A DNA stretch of 32,125 nucleotides from JANXLS01 sp038227045 (lineage in GTDB: Bacteria > Planctomycetota > SZUA-567 > H5-PLA8): the NCBI GenBank assembly GCA_038227045.1, contig JBBRQD010000065.1:1-32125 (forward strand), read 5' to 3'. The notes beneath the pieces were generated by a model that was not told where the DNA came from, ran no database searches, and saw only the letters and a program-made list of their open reading frames with translations. Each line of letters opens with the position of its first letter. The first letter of the stretch is position 1. The translations under genes and the position numbers were made by a program. This document shows positions 18,155-27,028 of this stretch, in pieces.

Positions 18155-18167
18155 GATAAACTCCGTT

Positions 18168-18184
18168 GCAGGCTGGAAGCCTGC
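18168..18184. repeat. Short perfect hairpin between uxaC and the molybdoenzyme gene
   Basis: GCAGGCT and AGCCTGC form a 7-bp stem with a 3-base loop, just upstream of the ribosome-binding site of the molybdoenzyme gene. It may modulate translation or be a dispersed repeat. There is no T-tract, so it is not an intrinsic terminator. Confidence 0.5.
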
Positions 18185-18189
18185 CTATT

Positions 18190-19611
18190 TTACTGTTTCA
18201 ATTCAAACCCGAAATAATTTGCCGCGTTGTTATAGCAAATATCCCGCGCCATGCCGCCGATCAATTTCATATCGCGCGGAAGCAGTCCGCGCTCGATTTC
18301 ACCGCCCAGAATATTGCACAGCAGCCGGCGGAAATAGTCGTGCCGCGTGTACGACAGGAACGAACGCGAATCGGTGATCATTCCCACGAAGCGGCTGAGC
18401 AGGCCCATGTTCGAAAGCGCGTCGATCTGCTTTGCCATGCCATCAAGCTGGTCGAGGTGCCACCAGCCGCTGCCGAATTGCATTTTCCCCGCGCGCGTCC
18501 CGTCTTGAAAATTCCCGGTCATCGTTGCATACACTTCATTGTCGCGCGGATTGTTGTTATACAGAATCGTGCGCGGTAATTTGTTTTCGGTGTCGAGACG
18601 ATCGAGGAATCTCGACAGCGGCTGCGCGATCGGCCAGTCGCCCATCGAGTCGAAACCGGTGTCCGCGCCGAGCGCGGAGAGCAGCCGCGTGTTGTTGTTG
18701 CGCAGCGCGCCGAAGTGGAATTGCTGCGTCCAGTTGCGCGCGTGATCCATGATTCCGAATTCATACAGCATCGCGGATTTGAATTTCAGGATTTCTTCAC
18801 CATCGAGTTCGCAATCATCTCGAATAATTCCAAATGCGCGCTGTATTTCAGCGTCCGTATACTCTACCGCGTATGCCGTTTCGAGACCGTGATCCGAGAG
18901 GCGGCATCCAACTGAATGGAAAAATTCGTGCCGCTTGCGAATCGCGTCCATAAACGATTTGAAATCCGAAATGTGCACGCCGCTGACGGCTTCGAGCTTG
19001 TTGACCCACGCGTTAAAGGACTCTGCGTTCTCGACCGCCATCGCTTTGTCCGGGCGGAATGTCGGCAGAATTTTGATGCCGAACGATTTGTCCGCCGCGA
19101 TTTTGATGTGGTGTTCGAGACTATCTGTTGGATCGTCGGTCGTGCAGACGAGCACGACGTTCATCTGTTTCATGATACCACGGCAGGAAAATTTGGGCTG
19201 CGCGAGTTTGGCGTTACACTCGTCCCAAATGCTCTTCGCGGTATCGGGATTCAACAGGCGGTCGCCGATGCCAAACGGGCGCTTGAGTTCGAGATGCGAC
19301 CAGTGATACAGCGGATTGCGCAGCGTGTGCGGCACAACCTCGGCCCATTTCTGAAACTTTTCCCAATCCGATGCCGCGCCGGTAATGAAGCGCTCGTCGA
19401 CACCGTCAGCCCGCATGGCGCGCCATTTGTAATGGTCGCCATTCAACCAGATTTGCGTGAGGTTCGCAAAGCGGTGATCGTCGGCAATTTCCTTCGGCGG
19501 GAGATGACAATGGTAGTCAAGGATCGGCGCGTCCTTCGCGTATTCGTGATACAGCGCGATGGCCGGTTTGCTTTCGAGAAGAAAGTTTTCGGTGATGAAG
19601 ATGTCGCTCAT
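18190..19611 (-). CDS. uxaC: Uronate (glucuronate) isomerase
   Basis: A 473-residue cytoplasmic metal-dependent isomerase converting D-glucuronate to D-fructuronate (and galacturonate to tagaturonate), the first step of uronate catabolism. The amidohydrolase-like metal site begins with YHCHLPP (His34, His36). DYHCH, WLNGDHYKWRAMR, GMITDSRSFLSYTRHDYFRR and LGADTGFDSMGDW are family hallmarks. Length is normal (about 470). GGAG 7 bases before the ATG supports the start. Upstream, beyond a 141-bp palindromic element, is a secreted glycoside hydrolase, and the molybdoenzyme follows 35 bases downstream. No other uronate pathway genes (uxuA/uxaB type) are in the window. Confidence 0.96.
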   Translation of the reverse strand: MSDIFITENFLLESKPAIALYHEYAKDAPILDYHCHLPPKEIADDHRFANLTQIWLNGDHYKWRAMRADGVDERFITGAASDWEKFQKWAEVVPHTLRNPLYHWSHLELKRPFGIGDRLLNPDTAKSIWDECNAKLAQPKFSCRGIMKQMNVVLVCTTDDPTDSLEHHIKIAADKSFGIKILPTFRPDKAMAVENAESFNAWVNKLEAVSGVHISDFKSFMDAIRKRHEFFHSVGCRLSDHGLETAYAVEYTDAEIQRAFGIIRDDCELDGEEILKFKSAMLYEFGIMDHARNWTQQFHFGALRNNNTRLLSALGADTGFDSMGDWPIAQPLSRFLDRLDTENKLPRTILYNNNPRDNEVYATMTGNFQDGTRAGKMQFGSGWWHLDQLDGMAKQIDALSNMGLLSRFVGMITDSRSFLSYTRHDYFRRLLCNILGGEIERGLLPRDMKLIGGMARDICYNNAANYFGFELKQ

Positions 19612-19635
19612 GAATGCTCCGGAATATCATTGGCA

Positions 19636-19776
19636 AATGGGTGGCCCACCCCAGCGGGGTGGGCGCCGAAGGCGCAAGAAGCCTCACCCTTGTCTCTCGC
19701 GCTACTGGAAATTCGGACGACAAGGGAGACGCTTCTTGTCGCTTCGCGACCCAGCCCGCTGGCTGGGCCACCCATT
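19636..19776. repeat. 141-bp palindromic (MITE/REP-like) element
   Basis: The ends are perfect 13-base inverted repeats, AATGGGTGGCCCA at 19636-19648 and its complement at 19764-19776. Pairing continues inward: the next 32 bases on each side agree at about 25 positions, and CCCTTGTC/GACAAGGG pair near the centre. The whole element can fold into one long hairpin. It lies between the glycoside hydrolase and uxaC and encodes nothing. Confidence 0.85.
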
Positions 19777-19779
19777 CTT

Positions 19780-22623
19780 TCACGGCTTCACCACGATCTC
19801 ATACAGCATCCTCGCGCCCTCTTCGGGATTGCCGTTCACATTTGCAACGAATTCCAACGTTCCGACTTTCCCTTGAGACTCCACTTTGCCCAAGCGCTTT
19901 CCGCCGGTCGATAGCGCCCAGACTTCAAACTTCTCCGGCGACGCCAGACGCACTCGCACGATGGCTTTGCCATTGCGAACGAGATGCGGCAATTTACCCC
20001 AGTCGAGCAGTGTTTTGCACGCGTTTTCGGCGTAACGGATATCGGTATTTTGCAGATCGGTCAGATGCGTGACCAGCAGGCGCTTGCTTGTTGCAATGGG
20101 TTCGGTGTCGAGCGCGCTGATCCATACCGTCGCATCGGCATCCTGGATATTAATGGTGACGACGCCGTCGCGCGTGGAGATCGTCGCACCGGATTTTGCA
20201 TAGCCCCCGGCGGTCTTCGGCGTGTCGAGAGTCATCTGGTCGTTGGGCGCATCAATGGTGATTTCGCCGGTCTCGCTGCGGAAAACATTTTTCGCGGGAT
20301 CGGTGGGATTGTCGGCACTCACGATTCCTTTTTTCTTGAATTCGTCAATGATCTCAGGCGCTTTCACTTCATACCCGCCCGGAACATGTTCGTTTTCGAC
20401 CTTGCCCCACCCCAGCGGAAAATCAATATTGGTTCCGCCTGGATTGGGTGCTTTATTCGAAACAGTCGTCCCAATTTTCGTCACCCATGCCGCCCAATGC
20501 CAGCTTGCCGCCAATCCAGGGATCTTGGCTGGCGGATTGTGAAGCTCGCCGGTTTCCATGGCGATCGTCGCCGCGTGCGGTGCCATCTTCATATCGCCGC
20601 GTAGGAACAAACACATCGACGCGCGCTCAGCCGCCTGGCCCAGCGGATCGCCGACCATGTCGAAATAATCCATGCGGCCCGGCGTAAATAATTTACTGTG
20701 ATCGTGGCAATAGGCGAAGCGCCAGAGGCCCGACCAGCCTTGCAGCGCGCCCATTGCGCCCGTCAAAATTCCGCCGACGCCGCGAAATCGCCCGGGCGCG
20801 GCATAGTTGTATTCGGTGATCGTAAATGGCTTGCCGAAGATGCGTGTGAACGCGCAGGTTCGGCCGCCGGTCGCGCCGCTGGCGATTGGGCTGGTGTTGT
20901 CGCAGCGGCTCGGCAGATGCCAGTCACCTTGCAGAAACTGCGGGTGATCGACATAGAAATGATCGTCGACGTAATCGTACGATTCGCGCTTGAGCTGATC
21001 GGTGGCGTGATTCGTCCATGCGTTTGAATTCGTGATCAGCGCGGCGCAGCGAATTTCGTTGTGAAGGAAATCCTTCATTTTCAAAACCATCTCACCTTCT
21101 TTTTCGGCGAGAAAGATATTCTCGTCGCGTGCGCGCGCGTTTCCGCCGTAAACATTGTTCGGCGTTGCAACGCTTCCGTTCACCGCGTCTTCGCCGTCTT
21201 TCAGCGCTTTACCCCAGGCCTGGGCGAGATCGTCGCGCGTGGCGTAGCGCTTCGCGAGCCATTCGTTCCAGAGCGTTTTCCATTCGGGAATGCCTTGCAT
21301 CTGCTTGGTAAAGTTTCCAAAGCAGCCTTCATTAATCAGCGACAGCCACGCCAGCGCCGGGTCGTCCGCGTTGCGCTTGCCCGTGTGCGGATTGACGTGG
21401 GTGAGCAGCGACGTCGCGAACGCCTTCCAATTTTCGTAAGCCGCCGGCCGCGCGGGGATCATGACTTTAAAATCGTCCATCCCGACATTGCCGGGTTTGT
21501 CGATGCCGACGTCCTTAAAGGGGACAGGGCGTGAGACGAAGAGATCGGTCGTAATATAAATGCCGCGTTTTCCGAGCGCCGCGAAGAGATAATCGAGCTG
21601 CTCGATCTTCTCGTCGTTCAATTCGGTGCTCTTCTTGCCCTTGGTCAGTTCCCATTCGTAATGATGAATGCGGACCGCGTTGTAGCCCAGGCGCGCGAAG
21701 CGTTCGGCGAGTTTGTCGGCTTCGTCGTGCGTCATGTACTGGGCGCTGAAACACAGATTTACGCCGTAAAAACGGCGCGGAGTTTTCTTATCGTTCTCAA
21801 AGACGAACTGCCCGCCGTCGCCGCAGATCACGCGGCCATATTTTCCAGCGGGCGCTTCGGTCATTCCCATCGTCGAAAAATCGAGCGCCGATCCGGCTTC
21901 GATGTCGAGTTCGGTCTTGAGCGGAATCCAGTCGGCCCCGGCGACAATTGTGACAGGTTCATCCAACGTGAGTTTGATCGGCGCACCGGTGGAGAGCGTG
22001 AATCCGAATTTGACCGTTTCGCCTTGCTTGAATTTTCCGGAGAGTCCGATGCGAATTGAAAACGTTTGCGTGTTCCACTGGCGGTTGTCTTGAAGCAGCA
22101 CGTCGATGGGTTCATTGAACGCGAGCGTCAACTCCGGACCCTTTGCCGGAGCAAGTTTGAGCGATTTGATTTTCGCGGAGCGCAGCCCTGTCTCTTTGTG
22201 CTCGTTGGGAAAAACGCCTTCCGCGTCGTCCATTTTCCAGCCCGTCCCCACCAGAGCCGCGATGGGAAAATCGGCGGAGACGTTCAGGCTGCTGAGTGTC
22301 GCGTTCGAAGCGGGGGTGAATGCGTAACTCGCGACCACGGCTCCGTCGGTACCGCGCGTGAATGTGGCTTCGCCGTTAATGCGAATTCCCGATTGCGTTT
22401 TCAGCGAAAACTTTTTCGACGCCGACGCCACCGCGCTTGCGTTTCGCCATGCGTCGTCGAAGAGACCGATGAAGAAATCGCACAGATGGCGGCTGCCCGC
22501 GTTCAAGCTCAACGTGCCATTTGGCGACGCGGTGGCTTCGAGCGCAGCCGGTTCAGCGGCGTGGCATGTAGCCGCAATCAGAATGGCGAGCACGAGCGCC
22601 TGACGCGCTTTACACACGATCAT
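19780..22623 (-). CDS. Secreted clan GH-A glycoside hydrolase (GH5-like)
   Basis: A 947-residue exported enzyme. A signal peptide (VLAILIAATCHA) is followed by about 280 residues of beta-rich, probably carbohydrate-binding or accessory sequence. A TIM-barrel catalytic domain from about residue 285 starts RRFYGVNLCFSAQYM and LGYNAVRIHHYEWEL. SLINEG with Glu432 fits the acid/base at the end of strand 4, and ITEYNYAAPG with Glu604 the nucleophile of strand 7, the clan GH-A pattern. The last 250 residues are beta-rich. AGGAG 7 bases before ATG 22623 sets the start, and that ATG overlaps the pyrD stop as ATGA. The substrate is unknown; the neighbouring uxaC hints at uronate-containing glycans. Confidence 0.82.
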   Translation of the reverse strand: MIVCKARQALVLAILIAATCHAAEPAALEATASPNGTLSLNAGSRHLCDFFIGLFDDAWRNASAVASASKKFSLKTQSGIRINGEATFTRGTDGAVVASYAFTPASNATLSSLNVSADFPIAALVGTGWKMDDAEGVFPNEHKETGLRSAKIKSLKLAPAKGPELTLAFNEPIDVLLQDNRQWNTQTFSIRIGLSGKFKQGETVKFGFTLSTGAPIKLTLDEPVTIVAGADWIPLKTELDIEAGSALDFSTMGMTEAPAGKYGRVICGDGGQFVFENDKKTPRRFYGVNLCFSAQYMTHDEADKLAERFARLGYNAVRIHHYEWELTKGKKSTELNDEKIEQLDYLFAALGKRGIYITTDLFVSRPVPFKDVGIDKPGNVGMDDFKVMIPARPAAYENWKAFATSLLTHVNPHTGKRNADDPALAWLSLINEGCFGNFTKQMQGIPEWKTLWNEWLAKRYATRDDLAQAWGKALKDGEDAVNGSVATPNNVYGGNARARDENIFLAEKEGEMVLKMKDFLHNEIRCAALITNSNAWTNHATDQLKRESYDYVDDHFYVDHPQFLQGDWHLPSRCDNTSPIASGATGGRTCAFTRIFGKPFTITEYNYAAPGRFRGVGGILTGAMGALQGWSGLWRFAYCHDHSKLFTPGRMDYFDMVGDPLGQAAERASMCLFLRGDMKMAPHAATIAMETGELHNPPAKIPGLAASWHWAAWVTKIGTTVSNKAPNPGGTNIDFPLGWGKVENEHVPGGYEVKAPEIIDEFKKKGIVSADNPTDPAKNVFRSETGEITIDAPNDQMTLDTPKTAGGYAKSGATISTRDGVVTINIQDADATVWISALDTEPIATSKRLLVTHLTDLQNTDIRYAENACKTLLDWGKLPHLVRNGKAIVRVRLASPEKFEVWALSTGGKRLGKVESQGKVGTLEFVANVNGNPEEGARMLYEIVVKP

Positions 22624-23549
22624 GGATGACTCCTGCATTTTTCATTGAACGTGCCGACCAGTTCGCGGATCGACGACAGCTTTTTCTTTTCGCACCACGC
22701 CTGCAATTCGCCGGGCAGCCGGTTGAGCATGTCTGGATCAAAATAATTGGCGGTGCCGATCTGGACCGCCGACGCGCCGACGATTAAAAATTCCAGCGCG
22801 TCTTCCAGCGAGCGGATGCCGCCGATGCCCATGATCGGCATTCCCGGGCAGGCTTTCGCGGCCTGATACACGCAGCGCAGCGCGACGGGCTTCACACAGG
22901 GGCCGGAGAGTCCGCCGGTCACGTTTGCGATGCGCGGGCCGCGCGTTTCAACATCGACCGCCATGCCCAGCAATGTGTTGATCAGCGACAGCGCGTCCGC
23001 GCCGTTCGTCGCCGCGGCGCGCGCGATCTCGGCGATGTCGGTTACGTTTGGCGAAAGTTTGACCATCAGCATTTTCGCCGTCACCGGGCGCAGCGCTTTC
23101 ATCAGGCGTTCGCAGTCGTGTGGATCAGAGGCGAAGCGGCAGCCTTGCTTCACGTTCGGGCAGGAAATGTTGATTTCAAAACCCGCGACGCAGGCGAGGG
23201 AATCCAGCCGCGCGCAGACCGTGGCGTATTCTTCGACGCTGTTGCCGACCACGTTCACGAGCACTTTCGTCGGGAGCTTTTCAAGCTCCGGGATGCGCCC
23301 TTCGACGAATGCGTCAAGCCCGCAATTTTCGAGGCCGATGGCATTTAGCATCCCCGCCGTGGTCTCCCAGATTCGCGGCGGCGGATTGCCTTCGCGCGGC
23401 AACACGCTCAAACTTTTCGTGACAACCGCGCCGAGGTTTCGCAGATCGACAATCGGGCTGTATTCGCTGCCATAGCCGAACGTGCCGGACGCGGCGACGA
23501 ACGGAGTGGCGAGTTTCAAGGAACCAAATTGTACGGAGATATCGGTCAT
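22620..23549 (-). CDS. pyrD: Dihydroorotate dehydrogenase, class 1B catalytic subunit
   Basis: A 309-residue FMN enzyme oxidising dihydroorotate to orotate in pyrimidine synthesis. It shows PFVAASGTFGYG, GAVVTKSL, the NPPPRIWE segment, NISCPNVKQG with the catalytic Cys130 of class 1 enzymes, INTLLGMAVD and the FMN-phosphate loop GIGGIRSLEDALEFL. Class 1B enzymes pair with a PyrK iron-sulfur/FAD subunit, which is not in this window. The open frame reaches 23624, but residues upstream of MTDISVQFGSL lack homology; ATG 23558 is an alternative. Its TGA overlaps the ATG of the glycoside hydrolase, so the two are probably translationally coupled despite unrelated roles. Confidence 0.92.
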   Translation of the reverse strand: MTDISVQFGSLKLATPFVAASGTFGYGSEYSPIVDLRNLGAVVTKSLSVLPREGNPPPRIWETTAGMLNAIGLENCGLDAFVEGRIPELEKLPTKVLVNVVGNSVEEYATVCARLDSLACVAGFEINISCPNVKQGCRFASDPHDCERLMKALRPVTAKMLMVKLSPNVTDIAEIARAAATNGADALSLINTLLGMAVDVETRGPRIANVTGGLSGPCVKPVALRCVYQAAKACPGMPIMGIGGIRSLEDALEFLIVGASAVQIGTANYFDPDMLNRLPGELQAWCEKKKLSSIRELVGTFNEKCRSHP

Positions 23550-23604
23550 TTCGTTCATCCAGATTGAGTGACCTTTGTACCGCAGAGGACACGGAGAGGA
23601 CAGT

Positions 23605-24843
23605 TCAAGCCCGCGAATTTTCAATCAAACTCGAATAGGCGTCGCGCAATTCCAATCCCAATCGCGCCCGCGAAAATCGCTCGAGCGCCGCGCGGCGTGC
23701 ATTGATTCCGAGCGATTTGCGCAAGCCTGGATTGCGCAGCAACTCTTCTATCGTTCGCGCCAGTTCGACGGCGTCGTTCAGCTTCACGCCCATGGCGTCA
23801 TCGCCCGGCCGAAACAATTCGATCGCGCCACCGGCGAACGTTGCCACGACCGCCCGGCCGCAGGACATCGCTTCGGCAATCGTGCGGCCAAACGGTTCGG
23901 GCTGCGTGCTGCAATGGACCACGACGTCCAGTGCCCGATAAATCTCTTCCGGCGCGTCTTGAAATGGAACGAAACCCATATTCTCGGCGATGCCCAATTC
24001 GTCCGCCAGTTTGTGCAGTTCTTCCATGCTGAATTGCGAGCCTTGCGTTTTATGGATCGGTCCGCCGACGATGTAGAATCGCACGCACAGATCCGGCGCG
24101 TGCTCTTTCAAGAGTGCCGCCGTTTTCAAAAACAGATCCTGGCCCTTCCAACGTGCGAACGACGCCAGCAAACCCACGCGCAAAACACCCCTTGCCGCTG
24201 GCGGAATTCCACTTCGTTCGTCGAGCGATGCGCCGCTCGGCACACCGGGCGAAAAACGCTCGGTGTCGACGCAATTGAAAATCGTCCGAACCTGCACGCC
24301 CCGCAGAACGGTGCGCGCGTCTGCCGCCACGGCGTTTGAATTGGCAATCGCCAGCGACGCGGCGGGCGCGGCCCAGCGCAACGCGCGGCGCATCGCGTTT
24401 CGTGCGCCGATAAAATCGCGGATATGCCAGATCACAGGAACGCGCAGCGGGTCCATCAGGCGCGTGAGCAGATGGAATTTCACACCGTTGGAATGAACGA
24501 GGTCCGGCTTCAGTTCCTCAATGCGCGCACGCAACTCCGCCGCGCAGCGCTTCGCGCCAACGCCCGCGAGCGCGGCACGCTTTGCGAGCCTGAACGCCGC
24601 GCCCACTTTGCCGGCGCTGCCTCCTCGTGCCGAATCGTCGAGCACCAGAAGTTCGTCCGGAAGCGGCAGCGTTTCCGTGCGCACGCCGAGGCGCTCTGCC
24701 GCGCTATTGAGCGCGCCATCCGCACCGGTTATCAGCCGCAATTCCCACGACGGTTCCAACACGCGCAACGCCGCAAAAATATCCAGCAGGCTGCGCTCCG
24801 CTCCGCCCAATGCGCCGATGGGATGTAGATACAAAATCCGCAT
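23605..24843 (-). CDS. Glycosyltransferase family 4 (GT-B fold)
   Basis: A 412-residue cytoplasmic transferase. The N-terminal Rossmann domain starts MRILYLHPIGALGGAERSL, with the glycine-rich GALGGAE loop typical of family 4. The C-terminal nucleotide-sugar domain shows RVGLLASFARWKGQDLFLKTA and EPFGRTIAEAMSCG with Glu316 of the EX7E motif, followed by AVVATFAGGAIELF. No membrane segment is evident. It likely adds a sugar to a cell-surface glycan or lipid; donor and acceptor cannot be told. It starts 37 bases after the CPBP gene and ends 55 bases before pyrD, within a minus-strand gene run. Confidence 0.88.
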   Translation of the reverse strand: MRILYLHPIGALGGAERSLLDIFAALRVLEPSWELRLITGADGALNSAAERLGVRTETLPLPDELLVLDDSARGGSAGKVGAAFRLAKRAALAGVGAKRCAAELRARIEELKPDLVHSNGVKFHLLTRLMDPLRVPVIWHIRDFIGARNAMRRALRWAAPAASLAIANSNAVAADARTVLRGVQVRTIFNCVDTERFSPGVPSGASLDERSGIPPAARGVLRVGLLASFARWKGQDLFLKTAALLKEHAPDLCVRFYIVGGPIHKTQGSQFSMEELHKLADELGIAENMGFVPFQDAPEEIYRALDVVVHCSTQPEPFGRTIAEAMSCGRAVVATFAGGAIELFRPGDDAMGVKLNDAVELARTIEELLRNPGLRKSLGINARRAALERFSRARLGLELRDAYSSLIENSRA

Positions 24844-24880
24844 AGTCTTCGTAACCGGGCATGGATTTCCAAGAGGGTGC

Positions 24881-25747
24881 TCATGGGCCCAGGCGATTCA
24901 ATCCCACCAGAATATCGTACATCGCATGGCTGGCCGCGGCGATGCCGAATGAGCGATTGTAATAAAGCGCGGAGAAATAGAGTCCCGCGATGAGCCGCTG
25001 CAAAAACACGTTCAATTCAAATTTATCGCCGCTCGCGCCGATGTGATGGTAGGCCGAAAAAATAATCGCGCCGAGCGCCACCGACCACGCCGCCGCGTAT
25101 GCGTGTTCCATGTGCATCCACTGGGTCAGCACCAGCATCAGCAGCCCCAGCAACAACACGCGAAACACCAGCTCTTCGTAGACGCCCGCGCCACAATACA
25201 AGACGAAATCGCGCAGTTCCGTTCCCGATTCGGCGCTGGAGCGGCTCGCGCACGGAACCGGCGACCGTCTTTGTGGCGCGTCGTTCGACACCGCTTCACG
25301 GCTCGTGGCGTGCCGGCGCGGAGGATTGCTCAGAGGGTCTTCCGCGACATAGTGAACGAATACGCGCAGGACAAGAAAAAGCAGCAACGCGAAGAAGAAG
25401 CTTTCGACAAACATCGCGGCCAGAACCGGCGGCTGGATTTTCCATGTGCCTTTGCAGCGGATCTGCCAGATGACGAACGCGGCCGCGATAATAACGATGG
25501 ACACCAGGCTTCCCGACACGCCCAGACTGCGGACGATCGGCGCGCCAAGCTGTTTCAGAATCGCCTGTCCGCCGTTGATCAAATCCGAGCGCAGAACGAT
25601 CAATCCGATTTCGTAAACAAGAAGAAAGGGAAGCACCAGCGCGGCGGAATAAATCGGCTGCTTGCTCTCTTTAAGATACCCCTGTTCCAGGATGCCGGGC
25701 CGGCCGGAAGTCCGGCCCGGGGAGTTCGGTTGCAGTGAAAGCGCCAT
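24881..25747 (-). CDS. CPBP-family intramembrane metalloprotease
   Basis: A 288-residue polytopic inner-membrane protein. Several hydrophobic segments are visible (about 31-52, 80-95, 106-132, 184-209, 218-236 and 250-280). The CPBP/Abi signature is EELVFR at 191-196, a His pair at 234-235 (SAYHHIG) and His274 (AAASHAMYD), matching the Rce1-like motifs EExxxR, FxxxH and H. Bacterial members are implicated in protein processing or self-immunity to bacteriocins; the role here is unknown. A hydrophilic stretch at residues 139-177 between membrane segments is rich in Arg, Ser and Pro and looks inserted. The start ATG follows AAAGAGACT. Confidence 0.85.
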   Translation of the reverse strand: MALSLQPNSPGRTSGRPGILEQGYLKESKQPIYSAALVLPFLLVYEIGLIVLRSDLINGGQAILKQLGAPIVRSLGVSGSLVSIVIIAAAFVIWQIRCKGTWKIQPPVLAAMFVESFFFALLLFLVLRVFVHYVAEDPLSNPPRRHATSREAVSNDAPQRRSPVPCASRSSAESGTELRDFVLYCGAGVYEELVFRVLLLGLLMLVLTQWMHMEHAYAAAWSVALGAIIFSAYHHIGASGDKFELNVFLQRLIAGLYFSALYYNRSFGIAAASHAMYDILVGLNRLGP

Positions 25748-25873
25748 AGTCTCTTTTGCTTCGATTTGATTCTTAGTGTGCGGCCATACTTATTATCAAT
25801 CGACTTTTCGCGGATGAAGATGCAATCCAAATACGATTTAGAAAGTCTCGGCGTCACTGCGAGAGAAAAACCG

Positions 25874-26803
25874 TCAGCCAATTTCTTCGAATTCGTCGCC
25901 GAACACCGACTGTTTTTCCGGATCCTCGTCTAATGCCGGCGGCGGCGCAACCGGCGGCGAATGGCGTCTGTTGGTGGCTTCGTGCGCTTCGTGTTCGACT
26001 GCGGTCAAACGCGGTCGCTTCGACGTATCGAACACGATCGGCTCGTCGTCCAGCCCGGAGAGCATGGCGAGCATGTTGTCAACATCGGGCTTGGCAGAAT
26101 TATCGGGCGGTAAAATGACCACACATTCCTTGCACGCCAATTTATCTTGAATGACGCGCGCAAGACCGGATGACCTGTCCGCATCGGAAATTTTCGCGCC
26201 GCAGTAACCGCAATAAACCGGCTCGCTTTTCAATGGCGACGCAGCGCTGGCAGGCGGCGGCTCCGGCGGCAACTGGAGGCTCATTTCATATAGGGCGGCC
26301 AGCAGGGCATCCGGATCCGTTGAACTTTCCGGCTCGCCAACCGCATTTTCTTCCTCGTCATCGTCCGAGACTATCGTCACCGAGGCCGCCGGTATATGAA
26401 CGGCTTTGGGGAACGACGAACTTTCGCCGATCCCTTTCACGATGGGCAAATGGTCGTCGCTGGAAACGGCCGGATTCCGTTCGCCATCCTCCGACAGGTA
26501 CAGCTCAATTTCAGTATCGCCCAGAACGATGCGGTCGAACTCGATCAATTCCAACTGCAGTCCGGCTTCGATCCGATTGCCGTTGACGAACGTGCCGTTG
26601 GTGCTGGAAAGATCGGTGATGACGCAACCGTTTTGAGTCGCTGTAATCTGACAGTGACGGCGCGACAATTTGGCGTCGTTCAGCGGCAAATCGACATCGC
26701 GGTTGCGGCCCAGAACGATGGCTTTGCCTTGCGGCAGGCTCATGTTCTTGCCCAAATGCATACCGCTTTTAAAAACCAATTTAGCCACAGTTTTCCGCCT
26801 CAT
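25874..26803 (-). CDS. FHA-domain protein with four-cysteine motif
   Basis: A 309-residue protein. Residues about 8-105 are a forkhead-associated domain, a phosphothreonine-binding module: LGR at 31-33, SRRH at 47-50 and STNGTFVNG at 67-75 are the conserved ligand-contact motifs. A long acidic, low-complexity linker follows. A zinc-ribbon-like motif, CGYC (Cys198, Cys201) and CKEC (Cys224, Cys227), comes next, then a disordered acidic tail. It probably acts as an adaptor in Ser/Thr-kinase signalling, but no kinase gene is in the window. The start is uncertain: GTG at 26788 (giving VAKLVFKSG) has GAGGCGG 7 bases upstream and may be the true start. Confidence 0.82.
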   Translation of the reverse strand: MRRKTVAKLVFKSGMHLGKNMSLPQGKAIVLGRNRDVDLPLNDAKLSRRHCQITATQNGCVITDLSSTNGTFVNGNRIEAGLQLELIEFDRIVLGDTEIELYLSEDGERNPAVSSDDHLPIVKGIGESSSFPKAVHIPAASVTIVSDDDEEENAVGEPESSTDPDALLAALYEMSLQLPPEPPPASAASPLKSEPVYCGYCGAKISDADRSSGLARVIQDKLACKECVVILPPDNSAKPDVDNMLAMLSGLDDEPIVFDTSKRPRLTAVEHEAHEATNRRHSPPVAPPPALDEDPEKQSVFGDEFEEIG

Positions 26804-26962
26804 CTCGGGACAACAATAAGATGCAAGATTGTCCCATACATCGTGCGTAATTCAAGGGGAAACGATACAGGCCAATCGCCCCGCCTACGAACCTGCGCAC
26901 TGTGGCTGCGAACCGGATTGAAAAATAAGCTATAGCATGAACATTTTAACATCTTTAATAAA

Positions 26963-26996
26963 TAGAAGAACGGAGCGGCCCAAAGGCCGCCCCGTC
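26963..26996 (-). terminator. Probable rho-independent terminator after PPDK
   Basis: On the minus strand CGGGGCGGCC pairs with GGCCGCTCCG (one mismatch) around a short TTTG loop, followed by TTCTTCTATTTATT. It lies about 35 bases past the PPDK stop codon in the right orientation. Confidence 0.75.
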
Positions 26997-27028
26997 CCAC
27001 ATTTTTTCTCTGACTTCAAGCCAATAAA

